Positions 59,146 to 64,000 of a DNA stretch of 64,000 bases are shown here, in pieces. This DNA comes from Paragordius varius (lineage: Eukaryota; Nematomorpha), in assembly GCA_964247055.1 (NCBI GenBank), contig OZ176058.1:4898001-4962000 (forward strand), read 5' to 3'. The position numbers and the translations under genes are program-made. The notes beneath the pieces were generated by a model. The model had not been told where the DNA came from and searched no databases. It worked only from the letters and a program-made list of their open reading frames with translations. Numbering within the stretch: the first letter of the stretch is position 1; every line of letters begins with the position of its first letter.

Positions 59146-60542
59146 GCATAAAACAAATGCGTTAAAATTAAAAAATTAACTTTTTTTTAAATGGTTGTAA
59201 TAAAAATAAGTAAAATCAATTTAATATAAATATCTATATAAATATATATATATATATTTTAAATAAACTTAGTTGATATATATTAATTATAACTTCTAGT
59301 ATTAACCTCATCAACTGGTTAACACTTTGATTAATTGGGGTATCTCAATACCCAAGACTTAAGAATTTTTAAAAAACTACTGAAGAATAAGTCAAAAATT
59401 TAAAGTTGTGGATCTATCCTAATAAAAATTATATAAATATGTAAAAATAACCAAATAAAATTTTGTTTTGGAAAAAAAGTTCCATGTAAACTACTACGAC
59501 GCGACTTTTATTTTACAAAATCTTCCAGAATATCATCTTTTTATATTTAAGGGTAAAATTAAAGCTGTTTTTATTTAAATTATATATTGATGGAAATAGA
59601 AAAAGCGGTTAATTTTGTATTATTTTTCAATTTTTTCATTGCTACAATACCTTAACTAAATTCTTCCCTTTCGGTTTTAAAACGAGTAATTTTAAGTATT
59701 TTTGAATAAAAATTTTTTATATTTTGGTTTATTAATGTTATATAAGTGCAAAATTTTGCCATGGTTTCGATTCCTTCCATACTTTTTAAATTAGCTGATT
59801 TTAAACAGGCATGGGGTTTACAAGTGCGTTGTATCCAAATGTTAATCATATTCCATAATCATGACATTATAATGTATATTTTTGATAGAATGCATCAGAT
59901 ATTATTGAGCAGTTCAAAAATATTAAATTTGTGGTAGTTTCACTACAGAGTTTTTAAAAAATTTACTCTGTTGCAATAAATGTTTTATTGATAAATGACT
60001 TAGTATTAAAATGTACCAATAAAAATTTACAAAAGGTCTAAAAATAATCCTTTTGCCTAAATTTATTAATGAGTTCATATTTTTGCTAGAATATGACATA
60101 AAATTAATAGAAATTTTATAAAAAATTAGATTTTTATCAAAACTTAATAAAAAGCTATAAATTTATTTTATACGTTTACTTAAAACGATAATTTAGTGTT
60201 GAGGTATTTTTTCGAGAACCCTATAAAGGCAAAGAATATAACTCTGCACATTTTTCATATAGGTATATGGGTAGGGGTATTACTGTTACAAATTTACTAT
60301 AAATCAGAAGATATTATATAAATTTGTAAAAAAATGTAAATTTATTTTTGTCAATTTCCTAAAGCCGAAATAATCGTGATAAATATTATCAAAAAAATTC
60401 TAGTTTTTTGAATTTTTTGGTTACTTAAGAAACTTGCTTTCATAAATGGGGTCGGGAATTACAAAAGTTTAAAAAGCCCTATTATATATGCCATTAAAAA
60501 GTATTAATACAACTGTATCACATTTATTAACCACTAAAACAC
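59146..60542. promoter_or_regulatory. Divergent intergenic region between CFDP1 and RNF121
   Basis: The start codons of CFDP1 (minus) and RNF121 (plus) face away across 1.4 kb. It contains the palindrome-edge repeat (59300-59640, inverted relative to 24640-24990) and then sequence unique in the window. No other gene or clear promoter motif is recognised; short frames here have no family likeness. Confidence 0.5.
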
Positions 60543-62099
60543 ATGGCCTTTTCTCATCTAAATTTATCCAATTCGCCTTCAACGGAATCTACGTAAGATT
60601 AAACTCTACTAAAGTAAAAATAAAAATAATAAAGACAAAACTCTATAAATTCAAATTTTTATATCGAAATACCGCTATACTTTTCTAAACCTTATTTTTT
60701 TATTTCAACTATTTGATTGTATTTGTTAATTTCTGTAATCATTTTTTCATATTTTGCGGTTTAAATTTATACATCATATATGTAAAATATAAATATAACA
60801 GTTTTTGCAAAAAAACGTCTTTTGTTAAAATAATTTCAATTTTTTCTGTATATCTTCACTAAAAAAAAATTATTCTAAACTTTTAAACTTAAATTAATCT
60901 TTAGGACTTTTAAATTTTAGGAATTCTTAGGAGAAATGGGATATAGAACAATTATAATTATAAATACAGCAGTTTTTTGCAAAAAATGTTTTTATTTTAG
61001 CGTTTTGTTAAAATATTTTAATGTTTTCTTTACAAAAAAATTATTCTAAACTTTTAAACTTAAATCTTAGAAATTCTCAGGAGAATTGGCATATTGAACA
61101 TGCCGGACATGAAAGAATGCATTATTCTCAAATGATGGCCATTATTGTGCTTGTCATGGTTACGGCTCAAATATTCTTATTTCTTTGGAGACGAACCGCT
61201 ATTAAATCATATCAGGTGAGAATTTTTGTTAAAATCTAATTTTGATATTAGAAATTAACAAAAAATATTTAATTCTTGTTAAAAGTTTTTTATAAATTTA
61301 AATTATATCAGGTGAGAGAATAATTTAATTTTAAAATTTAAATATTAAAATTTTTTATAATTAAAAAATAATTTAAAATTTTTGTTAAAATTCTAATATT
61401 GATCTTAATTTTTAAATTATGTTTAAAATTATATTTTTTTTATAATTCTATTTAACATTTTATCGCTAAATTAATTTATATCTTTTATTAATTTAATTAT
61501 TAATACCTAATTCTCTTATTTTCCAAAATAAATTTTTAAAAATTCTTTTTATTAAATATTTTAAACATTTTTTTAACATCTAATTAATTATATTTAATAT
61601 TTTTATTAATTTTAAGATATATTTAACATTATTTTAATAATAATTTTCGATTACTGAAATTTAATTTATTTTTAATAATATTTTTTAATTTTAAATATTT
61701 TTAACATTTTTTTTATATTTTCTTTCTAATTTTTTAATAAAATTCTTAAAAAATATCAATTTTTAACATTTTTTCTTAACATGTTTTCCCTAAAATTTTC
61801 TTAATTTCCAATAATTTTTAAATCATTTTTAACCTTTTTTTTTAGATTTTAAATTTTTTTTAATAATTTTTTTTTAAAAATTTAATTTTTTTAAAAATTT
61901 ATTTTTTTTAATTTAACATTTTTAATTTAATATTCCCCCCTTAGCTATGTACAACTGTAGCCATGTGGATTTTACCATTCTGTATTTCTCTCTATAGAAA
62001 TCACCTGAGATTTGCCATTATACACGCCATCTATTCAATCATTACTCTTTATATGTTGGGGTTAACTATTCAAAAACCTCTGAAACCAAATACACCCAG
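60543..62099 (+). CDS. RNF121: RNF121 homologue, 5' part (three exons, continues past the window)
   Basis: Exons are 60543-60592, 61071-61215 and 61945-62099, with matching phases. The N-terminus MAFSHLNLSNSPSTEST is followed by ENWHIEHAGHERMH, like the EEQWRVEHA...GHEAMH block of RNF121. Then come a membrane segment MMAIIVLVMVTAQIFLFLW, a RSYN-like KSYQ, a second segment in exon 3 (MWILPF.., HAIYSIITLYMLGLT) and KPLKPNTPR, matching KPLVQTTPR of the human protein. RNF121 is a multi-pass ER/Golgi RING ubiquitin ligase. The remaining membrane segments and the RING are not in the window. The first intron includes MITE-like sequence, and exon 3 is followed by an exon-edge array. No second copy is seen. 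Confidence 0.88.
60890..60950 (+). repeat. Degraded duplicate of the RNF121 exon 2 acceptor edge
   Basis: 'aggaattcttaggagaaatg' and ggatatagaaca repeat the start of exon 2 (agaaattctcaggagaattg, gcatattgaaca) about 165 bp upstream. The flanking 'aaaaaattattctaaacttt' and 'taaacttaaat' are also duplicated. It is not open as an exon. Confidence 0.75.
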
Positions 62100-64000
62100 G
62101 TGTTTTTAAAAAAAATAATTTTTTGAACTTTTCAAAATTTTTAAATTTTTTTAAACTTTTTTTTGAAAAATTAAATAAATTTGAAAAAATTGAATAAATT
62201 TGAAAAAATTGTTTAAAATCCAAAAAATGATAATATTATAATTTTGAAAAAATGTGTGTTAATACTGTTAAAATTGAAAAATTTACTTTAAAATATAGTA
62301 AAATTTAAAAAAATCTAAAATTTGTGTTTAATTACTGTTAAAAATTGAATAAATAATATATTTTTTATTGAAATTTGAAAAATAATTTGCTTAAAATACT
62401 GTAAAAATTGTAAAATATGAAAAAAATCTTTGTTTATATGTTGTGGGTAAGTGTTCAAAAACCCCTGAAACCTAATAAACCCAGGTTTTTAATTTAATTT
62501 TGGGTTTTGAATTTTTTTTAATTTTTTTTAAAAAAAATGTAAAAAATAATAACAAATTTGTTTAAAATACGGTAAAAATTGAAAAAACTTGAAATACTGT
62601 TAAAATTTAAAAAATTAGGTTTTTTATATTAAAATTAAACAAAATATGTTTAAATACAGTAAAATTTTTAAAATTTATATTAAAATTCTAAAAAAATGTG
62701 TTTAAATACAGTAAAAATTGAAAAAATATAAAATAATATGTTTAAATACTGTTAAAATTAAAAAAATTTCAAAAATCTATTTTAAAATACAGTAAAAATT
62801 GTAAGGTATGAAAAAATAAAAAATTATTCAATCATTACACTTTACATGTTGTGGGCAAGTCTTTAAAAACCCCTGAAACATAATACACCCAGGTTTTTAA
62901 TTAAATTAATTTTTTGGTTTTTTTAACTTTTTTGAAACTTTTTGAATTTTTTTTTTGAAAAAAATAGTTTAAAATACTGTTAAAAATTGAACAAACTAAC
63001 AACAATAGTTTAAAATATAGTAAAATTAATAATATTTTAAGCTAGATTTTTAAAATGTAAAAAAATTCAAAAAACTGTTATAGTGTTAAAATTTATAAAT
63101 TATGTTTTTTATATTGAAATTAAACAAAATGTGTTAAAATAGTGTTTAAAAAACTAATTTTTTATATTATAATTTGAAAAAATTGGAAAAATTAACTTTA
63201 AAATACAGTAAAAATTATAAGATATAAAAAAATAAAAATTATTCAATTATTACACTTTACATGTTGGGGTTAACTATTCAGAAACCTCTTAAACCTAATA
63301 CACCCAGGTTTTTAATTAATTTTTTATTTTTTTTTAAACTTTTTGAAACTTTTTTCCAAAAAAATGCAAAAAAATGAAAAAAATAGAGTTATAACCGAAA
63401 AAATTATGTTTTTTATATTAAAATTTCAAAAATATTGAAAAAATTCCTTTATACAGTAAAATTTTTAAAATTTATATTAAAATTTCAAAAAAATATGTTT
63501 AAATGCTGTTAAAATTGAATTTTCTTTAAAATACAGTAAAAATTGAAAAAATTAAACAATAAAATATGTTTAAATACTGTTAAAACTGATAAAATTAATA
63601 TTTTTTAAATTAAAATTCAAAAAAAAAATGAAAAAATTTACTTTAAAATACAGTAAAAATTGAAAAAATATAATTATTATATTTTATATTAAAAAAAAAT
63701 TTACTTTAAAATACAGTAAAAATTCTAAGATATGAAAAAATAAAAATTTATTCAATCATTACACTTTACATGTTGGGGTTAACTATTCAAAAACCTCTGA
63801 AACCTAATATACCTAGGTTTTTTTCTAAGTTTTATAAATTTTTAGTTTTTTTAAAACTTTTTTGAACTTTTTTTAAAAAATGAAAAAAAAATGAAATCTA
63901 AAAAAATAGCTTGAACTGTTAAAATTTAAAAATTATGTATTTTATATTTAAATTCAAAAAAATGAAAAAATTTACTTTAAAATACAGTAAAAATTTTAAG
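62100..64000 (+). repeat. Tandem array of the RNF121 exon-3 donor edge
   Basis: The last 50-70 nt of exon 3 plus donor recur near 62435-62488, 62830-62898, 63240-63308 and 63750-63820. The shared blocks are 'attacactttacatgttggg', aaacctctgaaacctaatac and acccaggttttt. Units are about 390-510 bp, filled with 'aaatacagtaaaaattgaaa' sequence that resembles MITE ends. Beyond these the region is AT-rich intron with no other gene. The array may continue past the window. Confidence 0.88.

Larger units (their letters stand above)
25680..59640. repeat. Right arm of the giant inverted duplication
   Basis: This is the reverse-complement partner of the left arm, about 10 kb longer. The excess comes from a LINE (31316-34940), two hAT elements (49733-50832 and 54049-56096), longer exon-derived arrays (36178-39440 and 52990-57823) and an extra first exon of gene D. 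The outer limit is set where a repeat upstream of CFDP1 (59300-59640), also found at 1-1020, ends. RNF121, beyond it, has no partner in the window. Confidence 0.9.

Noticed and set aside
1-59640. The palindrome as a simple assembly artefact
   Set aside because: The arms differ by point changes, indels, array length and insertions with exact target duplications, more than a duplicated contig would show. Misjoined haplotypes cannot be fully excluded without reads over the spacer.
59652-60000. Overlapping 60-65-residue frames near 59650-59940
   Set aside because: They are on opposite strands of the same AT-rich intergenic DNA, with no motif, no splice context and no family likeness.
1-64000. 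LTR retroelements, Polintons or other virus-derived copies
   Set aside because: I saw no gag, protease, integrase, capsid or DNA polymerase B motifs and no paired LTR-like direct repeats. The retroelements present are a LINE and a Penelope-like relic.

Overview
This is a very AT-rich animal nuclear sequence, clearly eukaryotic: genes are split by GT-AG introns and the intergenic DNA is packed with MITEs, a LINE, a Penelope-type relic and hAT transposons. Four host genes can be read exon by exon: a syntaxin-16 (Tlg2-type t-SNARE) homologue, a CFDP1/BCNT/Swc5 homologue, an RNF121 homologue, and an unrecognised small secreted basic protein, here called gene D. The proteins are strongly diverged from vertebrate ones and CFDP1 has a 25-nt intron, which suggests a fast-evolving invertebrate (a flatworm or a reduced parasite are possibilities). 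I cannot name the species.

Layout. Almost the whole window is one giant, imperfect inverted duplication. The left arm runs from before position 1 to about 24255. A spacer of about 1.4 kb follows (24256-25679). The right arm runs from 25680 to about 59640. From the centre outward each arm carries STX16 (transcribed outward), gene D (outward) and CFDP1 (inward, convergent with D). All three genes have continuous reading frames in both arms, so both copies may work. Outside the right arm, RNF121 starts at 60543 and leaves the window. The arms have diverged by point changes (a few percent in the STX16 exons I compared by eye), by array expansion and by arm-specific insertions: a complete RTE-type LINE and two hAT elements on the right, a Penelope relic on the left.

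Two themes run through the window. First, a Tc1/mariner-like MITE family (TA target, termini CAGTAAAAATTG...) fills the introns, and its ends repeatedly coincide with splice junctions: exons end in TACA or CACA followed by GTAAAA, where the CA and the GT both belong to the element terminus, and acceptors lie about 0-30 nt beyond the other terminus. This is what introner-type intron gain would leave. Second, every host gene has a tandem array made from one edge of an exon plus adjacent intron or flank: STX16 exon 5 (about 7 units on the left, about 20 on the right), the CFDP1 last exon (about 7 and 11), the gene D exon-2 start, and the RNF121 exon-3 end. The STX16 exon-5 units are frame-symmetric (phase 1-1) and several remain open, so they could in principle be spliced in.
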